Shown here: positions 56,201 to 64,000 of the stretch, piece after piece
How positions within the stretch are numbered: position 1 is the first letter of the stretch
Layout: every line of letters starts with the position of its first letter
From: Rapana venosa
Lineage: Eukaryota > Mollusca > Gastropoda > Neogastropoda > Muricidae
Reading direction: 5' to 3'
NCBI GenBank assembly: GCA_028751875.1
Contig: CM054158.1
Location: forward strand, 17,052,460 to 17,116,459
DNA length: 64,000 bases
Notes under the pieces: model-generated
Database searches by the model: none
Told to the model about the DNA's origin: nothing
Seen by the model: only the letters and a program-made list of their open reading frames with translations
Made by a program: the position numbers and the translations under genes

Positions 56201-58472
56201 GGGGAATTTTGAGAGAGAGAACACACACACACACACACACATACACATACACATACACAGAATGGTGGGGTGGGGTGGGGTGGGGGGTGCTTGAAATAAG
56301 GAATGCATGTGTGCTGTGGACGCGCTTGTCCGTACATTTGACTGACTGACATGTTTTTAAAACTAGAACGACACCACCCGAAGGTTTGGCAACCCCTTTG
56401 AGTTAACCTCGGATCTGGCCACACCGACCTCACGTCTGTACCTTTACGGCCCTGAAGAGTCTCTCAGGGGCCGCTACTCCTGCACCATGAAGTTTGGGAA
56501 GGACACCTACAGGACTGAATGTCTTATCACCGGGATGTCGCACAACAATGGTTCATCAGGTAAGACAGTTTTGAAAAGGAAATTGATCTGGACATTAATA
56601 AAATGCTGTTTGTGGCGGTGGGTGGGTTGGTGGGGGTGGTTATAGCATAGTGGTTAGAACACTGCCCTCACAATTTGATGCCCCTGTTCGATCAAGCCAC
56701 CACCTAGACCCAGTTCAAGGTTTCCCCCTGGAGTTAAGGTAAGCACTGACTCCATTCCACTAAAACAGTAGAAGTCATTCAGATGAGACTATAATTGCAT
56801 AAACCCAGGTCCCGTGTGCGAATGCACGCATACAATTTTGCACGCATGTTAAAACTCGTTTTGCCTTTCGGAAGAGTAGGCTATTTGTGCTGGTAAGAAT
56901 ATATGACAAAAATGTACTTTTAACCCCCCCAAAACGATTGCACACTGGTGTGGTGCTTTACAGTGTAGACATTGTCTTGAAAGTTTACATGTGGTTAGTG
57001 GTGGGCAAAACCGGTATCATGCACAAAACTCTTACCATTGGTTAGCCTCAGAGCTCTAACCAAGGGCCCCCAAAAAGTTTTTATTCCTTAAAAGAGAATG
57101 TTGAGATTGTCTTCAGCCATGACAAGCTCTTAGCATCCATGACAACCTGTACTAAATTTATTGAAGTGGGAGTATGAGTCTGGTTGCCTATATGGCGAAA
57201 TACATGGAAACAGTGATACAGACAAACTTATCATCCAGTGTGTGTGTGTGTGTGTTTGTTCATTTTCAGCAGGAAGAGCGCCCCTGTGTTTGCAAAACAA
57301 CAGCCAAAGACACAGCAGTGTAGGGCAGTCATCAACCACAGAACCATCACAGCAGCAGCAACAACAACTATCTACAGAAGCAGACAGCATGACAAATGTA
57401 TCTGCCAAGACAGAGAACTCAGAAGTTGGGAAGAAGTCAACGATGGACAGAATAAGCGAGCTAGAAGGCTTTGCCTCGTCTATGAACGCTAAGATAGTTG
57501 TCTTCGTGACAACCTTTACGGTGTTGGGGATGTTCTTTTGCGCTCTTTGGTTGATGTGCATATGCTGCAAGGAAGACGACATGTTTGGCGAAGAGATGGC
57601 TGATCTAACCCAGTTCAAGCAGCAAGACGACGCCGAACAACTCCAGTTAGACAGTGTCACTGTCAGCCCCCGCCCTCCAAGCAAGAAGAGATCGCGCCGC
57701 TCAGGCAGAGAGAGGTCGCGCAGAGAGCAAGAGCACCTGACCTCAGGGACACCCGCGCCCTCTGACAAAGCAGACCCTGACCAGGGTAAACCCTCACGGC
57801 CCTCTTTCCTGAAGCCCATACCCCAAAACTGGTGCTGGAGCCTGGTCTTCACCAAGACCAGAACGAACTCTTACTACAGCGTGGTACATCCCAAGAAAGG
57901 CGAGGAGCTGCTGGAAAACTGCACGGAGAGCGATATCCTCCAAGTCGTGGAGAACATGAAGGTCCACGCTTCTTTTCTGACCAGCGACGTTACGAAGATG
58001 TTGCCACCACCACCGTGGTGCGAGGAAAGCAAACGTCCTCCAGCGCCTACCCACCAGGAAGAGCAACACCACCAGCAAGGATCTGACATGTCACAGGAGG
58101 ACACGCCTCTACTGGTGAACCAGCAGTCCGCTGGACCTGACAGACCTGCTGCTGCCCCAAGCGGTGAGGTGCACCCCCCCTCCCCCTGCCACTGACCGTC
58201 GTCTGGAGGACAGCACGACGAGCCTGGTGCCAGCTCCAGACTCCCTCTCTACAACAAGGCACCCCTCTTCTCCTGACTTACCGGCCAGCGGTCACTTCTC
58301 CCATGCAAGAAGGTCCGGGAGAATAACCGTGTCAGGCTACATAGTAGCTGGGAATGCACAGGAGGATGGTGGGTATACAATGTATGTAGAAGTCGCAAAA
58401 CATCCCAAAGAAACCGACCACCAACCTCCACGACAGAAGAAAAAAAAGAAGAAAGAATACCTTCTCAGATAA
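49427..58472 (+). CDS. Ig-like single-pass membrane receptor, four coding exons
   Basis: Exons 49427-49493, 51951-52297, 56367-56559 and 57270-58472 join in phase (1, 0, 1). The product has a signal peptide at residues 1-21 and an Ig-like domain with Cys63, Trp80 and Cys177 (GRYSC). A Ser/Thr/Gln-rich stalk with NxS/T sites follows. The transmembrane segment is about residues 278-302 (IVVFVTTFTVLGMFFCALWL then MCICC). The cytoplasmic tail has a basic patch, an ITIM-like SYYSVV at residues 403-408 and, near the C terminus, an ITSM-like TMYVEV. This layout suggests a cell-surface receptor signalling through tyrosine phosphorylation, but I do not recognise a named family. As written the frame stops at 58195. 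A relic paralogue shows that the C terminus continues in the next frame to TAA at 58472, so one base in a poly-C run is probably wrong. The first half of a tandem duplication lies inside the intron before exon 3. Confidence 0.8.
50195..50285 (-). repeat. (AAT)n plus TATATAGCGCTGAATC repeat, third copy
   Basis: Inverted: GCAAGCACTTCGATTTG, ACAAGATTCAGCGTTATATA, then a (ATT)n tract to about 50285. It lies in the first intron of the Ig receptor. Confidence 0.75.
51585..51815 (-). mobile_element. SINE fragment, AT-tail type, in the Ig receptor first intron
   Basis: Antisense copy with ATCGAGGATAATGGAATAAA, a T run, CATCAAGTCCCTGTGTGTAT, CTTCCGAAAAGCGGAACAGG and GTCTCATCTGAAGGAA. It ends about 135 bases before the acceptor of Ig exon 2. 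Confidence 0.82.
51951..52297 (+). CDS. Ig receptor exon 2, first half of Ig domain
   Basis: The acceptor is CGTTTTGCAG and the donor GTAAGT at 52298; GTAGTA at 52295 is a weaker, also in-phase option. The exon encodes a Pro/Ala-rich start, then PTLTQSSQHSGVLLHCAIQD and SSIQWTLGF, the B and C strands with Cys and Trp. An acidic Gly/Glu-rich stretch of about 40 residues (EEEGDDGG ... GGGEEEEEMDGEGG) follows, then MIVTWKKKV. An extra Cys at residue 75 could form a second disulphide. Confidence 0.8.
52335..52620 (+). repeat. (GTA)n tract and GA/CA tract in Ig receptor intron
   Basis: About 170 bases of GTA/GTT/GCA triplets begin about 40 bases after the donor of Ig exon 2, followed by GA and CA tracts from about 52.54 kb. 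The GA/CA tract marks the start of the tandem duplication. Confidence 0.92.
52768..54753 (+). pseudogene. Damaged copy of Ig receptor exons 3 and 4
   Basis: 52768-52956 matches exon 3 but has an extra base (ACCTGAATG for ACTGAATG) and a broken donor (CGGTTAGA). 53631-54753 matches exon 4 with many lost bases, so the transmembrane region survives only in pieces (for example VLGMFFALFGLMCICCKEDD). It is probably the same gene read twice by the assembly. If it is a true genomic duplication it would be a pseudogene or a skipped exon set in the intron of the real gene. Confidence 0.75.
53035..53460 (+). mobile_element. SINE in the Ig receptor intron (degenerate tandem copy)
   Basis: The head is TAGCATAGTGGTTAGAAACA; the body contains CAGATGAGACTATAATTGC and AACTCGTTTTGC. 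The end is CCATTGGTTAGCCTCAGAGC. It is the damaged twin of the element at 56.64 kb. Confidence 0.78.
56367..56559 (+). CDS. Ig receptor exon 3, second half of Ig domain
   Basis: The exon starts after AAAACTAG and ends at GTAAGA. It encodes NDTTRRFGNPFELTSDLATP, then SRLYLYGPEESLRGRYSCTM and KFGKDTYRTECLITG. The L-x-G-x-Y-x-C pattern is the F strand of an Ig fold. NDT is an N-glycosylation sequon, and an extra Cys (TEC) may pair with the extra Cys of exon 2. A damaged version of the same exon lies at 52768-52956. Confidence 0.82.
56635..57075 (+). mobile_element. SINE in the Ig receptor intron (intact tandem copy)
   Basis: The head is ATAGCATAGTGGTTAGAACA with a degenerate B box (CTGTTCGATCAAG). 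The body contains CATTCAGATGAGACTATAAT and TTGCCTTTCGGAAGAGTAGG. The end is TTACCATTGGTTAGCCTCAG and AGCTCTAACCAAGG. It is the hairpin-tail type, inserted in the intron between Ig exon 3 and the TM exon. Confidence 0.82.
57270..58472 (+). CDS. Ig receptor exon 4, stalk, transmembrane and cytoplasmic tail
   Basis: The acceptor is TTCATTTTCAG. The frame reads GRAPLCLQNNSQRHSS, a Q6 stretch, MTNVSAKTENSE, and a transmembrane run at 57494-57568 with a membrane-proximal CICC (possible palmitoylation). It continues with KKRSRRSGRERSRRE, NWCWSLVFTKTRTNSYYSVV (ITIM-like), a conserved-looking GEELLENCTESDILQVVENM, a PPPPW motif and SQEDTPLLVNQQ. Beyond the C runs at 58174-58186 the coding frame shifts. 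The downstream part holds ITVSGYIVAG, GGYTMYVEVAKHPKETD and a lysine run ending KKEYLLR. The single-frame reading would stop at 58195. Confidence 0.78.
58174..58186 (+). other. Likely one-base homopolymer error (apparent frameshift) in the Ig receptor
   Basis: The run is C7 T C5 and ends the upstream frame at TGA 58193-58195. The first tandem copy has C6 T C4 at the same place (54469-54480 area), so length varies between copies. Removing one C would join the frame from 57270 to an open frame ending at 58472. The downstream frame is supported by the paralogue at 33.3 kb, which preserves ITVSGYKVAV and NPKETYHQPPRQKK in register. Confidence 0.7.
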
Positions 58473-60465
58473 TATAAGCAGCCAGCCCTCGAACTCGTTT
58501 AACTGAGGGAGCAGCATCCAGTAGTTTCGCTAGATTTTGTTGCAGGGTCCCCTTAGAATTTTTAAAAAAGAAATCTAGTTTCAAGGTTTGAAATTTTGTA
58601 ATTTTTTTTTAGTAACACTGTCATTCTTATTTGTTTCTAATTTTTCCAAAAAAACCCCAACCAACAACACCGTTTCAATAGGCCTGTATTTTAACACACC
58701 GAATGAGGATTCAGCATAGTTACTTAATTATCACAAATGTGTTTTTTCTTATCTGAAATATTTCACTCCTCGTGATTCCCTTTGTGACTACAGTATGTGG
58801 TCATGTAAGTCTGGTAGTAAATGAACATGGTTTAAGACTGTTTCCCACTGTTTGTGCTTTATATTATTCTATTGGTTTATAACAATTTTATGTTGAACAT
58901 GACAAGAAGGACATACATGGTCAATTGAAGTGTTGCCACGATTTTTTCTGTGTACTTGGCTTTGCTGTTGTTGTGGGTGTTACGGTTGTATTATACTCGG
59001 GCATCTTTGAATCTAAGCAGATTCATCAACCCTAATTTATTACAAGCCCCTGTGAATACAGAAAAATGATCAATGCAAATTTTGTTTAAAAAACATATCT
59101 AGCTCCTGTGGAATTTTGTGTTCCTAGTTGTTTTTTTCAAACCTATGGTTAAAGCATCTACAGTTTTCCGTGGAATTGTCCATTTTGATGACTATTAGTA
59201 ATAGTAACTCTTAATCAAAGGGAAAGGGAACAAAACCCCTTAAAAAAAATCAAGAAGGGAAGAACTCAGATTTTATTTCTGAACAAAGCATCACTTCACA
59301 CTACTTATGGTCGTTGGGAGTGGGGGAAGCTCTTTGTACATAAATTTTTATTCTTTTCTTTTTAGATACACACATTTTGTTGCTGGTGGACTATGTATAT
59401 ATGCCTCAAAGCATACGCAACTTGAGTCAGATGTACTTGGTATGCATGCATTCTGTTTAGCTAGAAGGATTGGGGGATAGGGAGTTAAGTTAACTCCCCA
59501 GACAATCGACTAAACAATATTTGAAAGAGCTGACATTGATATTTCCAAAATTACCACAAAAAACAAACCAACACCAAATATCTCATGATTGGAAAGGTAA
59601 AGGTGTCCCATAAATCATGTGATCGAAAGGGAGTGAGGCATCAGTGACCTCAGCTTCTCTTGGGGCCAGCATATTGAGGGCGGCGCCCATCTCCTCTACC
59701 TCACTGCTTTACCTTCCCTGACCCTAAAGAGGGCATGTGCCCATTTACAACTGGGGGACTGTACTAAAGACTTATAAACTCAAGTCCAGTGTGTGTGGTT
59801 TATTTTAAGGATAATTTTGATTTGGCCTCAAGTTAACTGGTTACTTCATTGTAAAGTAAAGTATTGTGAATGTTGACCTTGTAGCCTGTGTGGTTTGTTT
59901 ATCACATGCATACATGTGTGTAGTGTGTAAATTGTAGCAGTTTGCAATGTTCATAGTCTCTGGTCTGTTTTCTATAAAGCATGTGTTGCTCACAGAAGTT
60001 TAGGAAAAGTTACTTATGGGAATGAAAGTGATCTCATTCTTTTTTTGTTTCTTCATACTTATCATACCTGTAGTAGTTTGTCATATTTTTAGTCTGACAT
60101 TCTTTGATCTTATTTGTAAATAGAAAAGGTGTGCGTGTGTGATGCTGAAAGAATGTTATGAATTGTGAGGTATGAATATTGATTGCATTTTTTTCCTACT
60201 CATACTCACCTTTTGGAATTCTCATCATTTGTCTTTACTTCTTTCATGTATCAATATCCTACACAATAAATATTTTTTACTGTAAATTTCTTGCGCACGT
60301 GTGTGTGTGTGTGTGTGTGACACATTATCAATAATGATTGATTCATGTGTTGTTTTTTTTAATTTCCATTTTGTATTTTTAAATTTTTTTTATTCATGCC
60401 AACTGCCAGTTCCACCATACTACTACATGGATGGCATTGAAAATAAACTTTGTGTAAACATTCCT
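58473..60465 (+). other. Probable 3' UTR of the Ig receptor with poly(A) signals
   Basis: Two AATAAA hexamers follow the stop: 60265-60270 and 60442-60447. The second is followed by a GT-rich stretch (CTTTGTGTAAACATTCCTCG). Up to about 60030 this region is the second copy of the tandem duplication, and its first copy is at about 54.75-56.2 kb. No other coding signal is visible. Confidence 0.5.
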
Positions 60466-60699
60466 CGTGGTCTTTAGCAACCTGTTTTGAAAGGAAGGTG
60501 ATTGTGTGTAACATGAATGTAATGGAGAAGTGCTGATTACAATATCGATACCAATGTCAAGTCATCAAATAAGTTTTTTTTTTAATCAATAAAACCACAG
60601 CAAGAAAAAGAAGAAAAACACCACACAAAAAACAAGCAAAAAGAAAAATACCTACCAACCAACTGATCAACCAACTCAATCAGCCAAACTTAGTCAACC

Positions 60700-61090
60700 A
60701 ATCAGTGGTCTAGAGGTAAGGCGCCTGACTAGAAAGTGAAAAATCCGGGGTGGGAAGTGTGCGGTGGTTTGATCCCCGTTTGGGCCAGATACTTTCCCCC
60801 CATCCATTAGACCATGAGTGGTGGTCTTGGTGCTGGTCTTTAGGATGAGACAATGAATCAAGGTCCAGTGTGTTGCACAAAATTATTTAGCGCTCCTAAA
60901 AGAACCCACGGCAACAAGAGAATGTCCGGCAAAATTCTGTAGAAAAAAGCCAGATAGGGAAACAAATACAGTGGCAAACAGGAACAGAAAAAATAATGAG
61001 TGGCCACGCCCTCTCCCTGGGGAGTGCAGCCCGGATTTCACGAATCTGTCGTGACTTTAAGTGGTGGTATGAAAGGAAAGAAGAAAAAAA
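60700..61090 (+). mobile_element. tRNA-derived SINE of a third family
   Basis: The head is GTGGTCTAGAGGTAAGGCGC with a B box GGTTTGATCCCC. The body contains GCGCTCCTAAAAGAACCCAC, CGGCAAAATTCTGTAGAAAA and TGAGTGGCCACGCCCTCTC. This resembles a SINE common in caenogastropod snails, which I recall but cannot search for here. It lies just downstream of the Ig receptor. Confidence 0.8.
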
Positions 61091-61207
61091 CACCCACTAA
61101 TTAAAACAACCTTCCAACTTTACTTACAATCTCAACCATTGTTCCAAAACTCTCTCAGATATTCTTGACATTGAGCCAGCACCTGTGTGTGTGTGTCTGC
61201 ATGGGAG

Positions 61208-61214
61208 TGATATA

Positions 61215-61280
<66 letters not shown>
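61208..61280 (+). repeat. (AT)n microsatellite
   Basis: About 70 bases of AT with one GT interruption. Self-complementary. Confidence 0.95.
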
Positions 61281-61285
<5 letters not shown>

Positions 61286-61489
61286 CCCGGGTGGTGCCTG
61301 CCGGTGTATCATGCCTTCTGTATAATTATTGCCTAAGACTTTATCAACAACAGGTCTCAGGCTCTGCAAGCATTGTCAGGGCCCTGTTCTATCCTAAGAA
61401 CAAGGGATCTCCTCGCCTTCTGTTGGCCAAAGATGACAGTACCGTATAAAAAACAACAACAAAAAACTAGCATGCACACAGGTTCAGAC

Positions 61490-61625
61490 ACCAACCCCAA
61501 AGTCGGAATGCCGCTACCCCCAAAAAATGGTGAGAATAAAAACTGTGGCAGAGGCATATATAATTATCTCACCATTGGTGAACTTTGGAGCTCTAGCCGA
61601 GGAACAAGACAACAACAACAAAACT
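61490..61625 (+). mobile_element. SINE 3' end fragment, hairpin-tail type
   Basis: CCCCAAAGTCGGAATGCCGC, ATCTCACCATTGGTGAACTT, TGGAGCTCTAGCCGAGGAAC, then a CAA-rich tail (AAGACAACAACAACAAAA). Confidence 0.82.
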
Positions 61626-61939
61626 CTGTGGTTGGAAACAGGTGGCATCTGAAACATGGCTTGCATTGTCCAAGCCAGTTGTCACAGGCCTTGTCTAACT
61701 GAAGCTGTGGGGCAGAGAGTGAGTGACCTTTGCCCTACTGTACACACCTGTCAAACTATGTGTAAGCAGTTCCTCCTTTAACCCCTGGATGACAGGTGTC
61801 AAAGAATACGTTTGACCGTGTGTCTGAAGTCGAAGGTGGACAAGGGGTTCTGTGTGTCATAATCTCTACACCCACCCTTTGGTGATCACGTAGATTGTCT
61901 TTCTCTTCCTTTGTTTGTTTGGCACAACTGGTGAGTAAG

Positions 61940-62030
61940 GCTATCGCTCCACGTTCACCAGTTGTGAGATTTTGTGTATGGGACTGTTTTTTCCGCATTC
62001 TGACTTCGGAGATGTATGCTGGGTGGGCCT
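61940..62030 (-). mobile_element. SINE 3' end fragment
   Basis: Antisense CTCCACGTTCACCAGTTGTG, AGATTTTGTGTATGGGACTG and GCATTCTGACTTCGGAGATG. The inverted motif GGGATCTTTAACGTGCAT lies just after it at about 62082. Confidence 0.7.
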
Positions 62031-62654
62031 ATAGGCCTATATAATTTTGTTTCCTTATCCTCCAAACGATGACTTGGTTTACGGGATCTTTAACGTGCAT
62101 ATTAATTTGATCTTATACATGTGTATATTCACAAAGGTCTGCACTTGAAGTTGACCTGGGAGATGGTAAAAATCCCCGCCCTTAATTCACCAGAGGCTGT
62201 GCATGTGTATATTATAATATACAGGAAGGGAATTTTAGACACTACAAAGGTCTACACTTTAATTAAGTGGACCTGGGAGATCCTAAAAATCTCCACCCTA
62301 AATAACATTCACCACTCAGACCCCGCCAAGATTGGAACCCTCGACTTCATGGACACATGAGGTTGAAGTCAAACCGTCTTCACCTCTCCACTTTAGTGTC
62401 CCTGATATGTTGATAATCACAACAGCAAGTGTTCACGTTTCACTGACAGTGACTGTGTCCCATTCGCATCTCTGTGTGTAGTTCTTGTGATAGTCCTATA
62501 CTGCTACACATGTTTGTGCTTAGTACACAAAACACAGGCTCTTGTCAACACACCAATAAGGGTGGTGGGGGTGGTGGTGGTGGTGGGTGGAGGTGGTGGA
62601 CTAGGCCCCATCAAGGGTCAGAGCAGTGTAGTAATGGGTACGTCTTCATCCCTA

Positions 62655-63012
62655 GGACAGAATAGCCTAGTGGTCAGAACATGGCGATCGCAATCTGACA
62701 ACCCGGGTTTGATTCCCGTTCAAGGGGATATTTTCCCCTGGAGTTAATATCAGTGCAGACTCCACTCTCCCCTAAAGTCCTTCGGATGAGACTATAAACC
62801 GAGGCCCCATGTGCCAACCAACACACGCAGAACATCTTGCGAACACGTTAAATCCTGTTCCGCTATTCGTAAGAGTAGGCCATTGTGTGCCGGTGGGAAC
62901 AGATGACAGAATTCACAAAACCGCATACACACGGGGACTGGATGTAAAAAAAAGCAATTAAGTGCTTATTCCATTATCCTCGATATAAAAGAATAAAATA
63001 AAATAAAATAAA
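62655..63012 (+). mobile_element. Full-length tRNA-derived SINE, AT-tail type
   Basis: The head has an A box TAGCCTAGTGGTCAGAAC and a B box GGGTTTGATTCC, then CCCTGGAGTTAATATCAGTG. The body contains TCCTTCGGATGAGACTATAA and TAAATCCTGTTCCGCTATTC. The end is GGGGACTGGATGTAAAAAAA, GTGCTTATTCCATTATCCTC and an AATAAAATAAAATAAA tail. The body is shared with the hairpin-tail elements but the 3' end differs. Confidence 0.88.
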
Positions 63013-63024
63013 TAAATAGGAGTG

Positions 63025-63111
63025 AGGGCTAACTGAATGGTGGGGGTAACAAAATGGTCATATACGCAAATATATCACTGTTGGTGAACCTAGCAGCTCT
63101 AGCCGAGGAAC

Positions 63112-63144
<33 letters not shown>

Positions 63145-63190
63145 GAACAACAACAACACTGTTGATGAACCTAGCAGCTCTAGTCGAGGA
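63025..63190 (+). mobile_element. SINE 3' end with (CAA)n tail and repeated tail motif
   Basis: Contains GGTCATATACGCAAATATAT, CACTGTTGGTGAACCTAGCA, GCTCTAGCCGAGGAACAAAC, a (CAA)n tract at 63115-63155, and then a second copy of the tail motif (CACTGTTGATGAACCTAGCA, GCTCTAGTCGAGGAAAC). Confidence 0.8.
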
Positions 63191-63469
63191 AACAAACAGC
63201 AAATAACAACAACAACCCCTACCACCACACCACGCAATACCAATAACACAGCACAATAGTCAGTATAAATAGCACCCCACACCTTCTGGAAATTCTATGG
63301 CTAGAAATTTCCTCTTTTCTATCACTCTCTTTGTTTCTGCCTCGTTCCTTTTCTTCCCGTCACCTCCTTCTTGTCTATTTTCTGCCTTCTTGGTTCATTA
63401 TCCTGCCTTTGTTTAAAAAAGAAATCCAGAAAGATACAAAAATCCCCACAAAAAACAATTCTCTCTTAT

Positions 63470-63600
63470 GCGGAAGTTGGATGTGCTGGGCCCGACTTGT
63501 CAGGCGCTTAACGGCAGCGTGACGCATTTTCGCTCATATAACGGGACAACGATAGTTGCTGTCTGAGCGTTGGACGACCGAGAAGAAGGACCCCAGTTAC
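63470..63600 (+). repeat. Dispersed repeat with GACTTGTCAGG motif, copy 3
   Basis: GGATGTGCTGGGCCCGACTT, GTCAGGCGCTTAACGGCAGC, GTGACGCATTTTCGCTCATA, GTTGCTGTCTGAGCG. A related segment without the palindrome is at 34725-34810 (GCGACGCATTTTCGCTCATA) with its duplicate near 40255-40340. Confidence 0.75.
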
Positions 63601-63619
63601 TATTCTATTTACACAGTTC

Positions 63620-63722
63620 TCCCAAGTCGGAGTGTGGCTACTTTCATGGGCAACAAAAAAAGCCTTTGTGTCCTATAGGCAACATTCTGACAATTAGTGA
63701 ACCTCGGAGCTCTAGCCCAGAA
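63620..63722 (+). mobile_element. SINE 3' end fragment
   Basis: CCCAAGTCGGAGTGTGGCTA, CTTTCATGGGCAACAAAAAA, GACAATTAGTGAACCTCGGA, GCTCTAGCC. It directly follows a dispersed repeat at 63470-63600. Confidence 0.75.
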
Positions 63723-64000
63723 CCGCCTTCCCCCCTCCCTGGTCTCAGAAAAAAAAATCTCCAGTCACAGATACTGTCACAAAGGGACTATTGGTCAGCT
63801 GGGTTACTGTGAGGAATATCTAAGAATATTTTCAATAGTGTAGGCCTATTTATAGCTAGATAAATAAAATAAAAAAAAGTTTCTTTGTTTTGTTGATGTT
63901 GTTGTTTTAGCAAAGGTTACGAGTTTAAGATGGACAACAAAAAAAGGATCTTTGTCTATTTCTACATTTCTGATTAAAGATCAGAAAAAAACAACCCACC

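Larger units (their letters stand above)
52550..56204 (+). repeat. First, degenerate copy of a ~3.7-kb tandem duplication
   Basis: From the GA/CA tract near 52.55 kb to about 56.2 kb the sequence matches 56.2-60.0 kb in order and orientation. The match covers Ig exon 3, intron SINE, TM/tail exon and 3' UTR. This copy lacks single bases throughout and has merged or lengthened homopolymers. Its exons are frameshifted and the donor after exon 3 is damaged. Divergence is spread evenly over exon, intron and UTR, which suggests a poorly polished duplicate of the same locus rather than an evolved paralogue. Confidence 0.85.
56205..60030 (+). repeat. Second, intact copy of the ~3.7-kb tandem duplication
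   Basis: This copy begins at GAGAGAGAGAACACAC and ends near 60.03 kb. It contains the readable exons 3 and 4 of the Ig receptor and most of the 3' UTR. It joins the first copy head-to-tail at about 56.2 kb, inside a CA tract that occurs at the start of both copies. Confidence 0.85.

Noticed and set aside
57130..57855. 241-codon open frame on the - strand
   Set aside because: It is opposite the Ig receptor TM exon. The + strand has splice phase, transmembrane segment and paralogue support; the - frame has no motif.
62655..62730. tRNA gene
   Set aside because: A and B boxes are present but there is no cloverleaf with proper acceptor and anticodon stems, and the SINE body follows. The same applies at 11161, 29516, 29936, 48560 (-), 56635 and 60700.

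Overview
The window is animal nuclear DNA, most likely from a lophotrochozoan and probably a gastropod mollusc. The evidence is introns with GT/AG boundaries, a canonical U1 snRNP gene, tRNA-derived SINEs of the type common in marine snails, and a heavy load of (CT)n, (CA)n and poly-C/G tracts. The clade is an inference from repeat style, not a proof. Only two protein-coding genes can be supported, both on the + strand, plus a relic on the - strand. Most other open frames are low-complexity or repeat shadows.

1-11.7 kb holds no recognisable exon. It is microsatellite-dense and contains a 155-bp duplicated block. 11.7-28.3 kb carries the last five coding exons of SNRNP70 (U1-70K). They cover the second half of the RRM, the glycine-rich linker, the RS/RD tail and an acidic, proline-rich end. 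The N-terminal ~140 residues were not found and must lie upstream of the window. The 8.9-kb intron inside the RRM contains a cluster of 5'-splice-site-like sequences. It resembles in principle the U1-dependent feedback element reported for human U1-70K.

28.3-49.3 kb is accessory sequence: SINEs, LINE 3' ends, other dispersed repeats and an inverted relic of the second gene. It includes a 500-N gap flanked by two copies of the same ~5-kb segment. The copy after the gap is error-rich, and 43.3-46.9 kb looks like poor consensus sequence.

49.4-60.5 kb carries a four-exon gene for a single-pass membrane protein. It has a signal peptide, one Ig-like domain split over two exons, a Ser/Thr/Gln-rich stalk, a transmembrane segment, and a long cytoplasmic tail with one ITIM-like and one ITSM-like tyrosine motif. 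I cannot assign it to a named family. Its last 3.7 kb is present twice in tandem. The first copy is riddled with small indels and is probably an assembly artefact. Even the better copy has a one-base homopolymer problem that splits the last exon. A signal-peptide exon and a C-terminal exon of a paralogue lie inverted at 34.2-33.3 kb and show which C-terminal frame is real.

60.5-64 kb is again SINE-rich intergenic DNA. There are no rRNA genes, true tRNA genes or CRISPR arrays, and no evidence of a virus.
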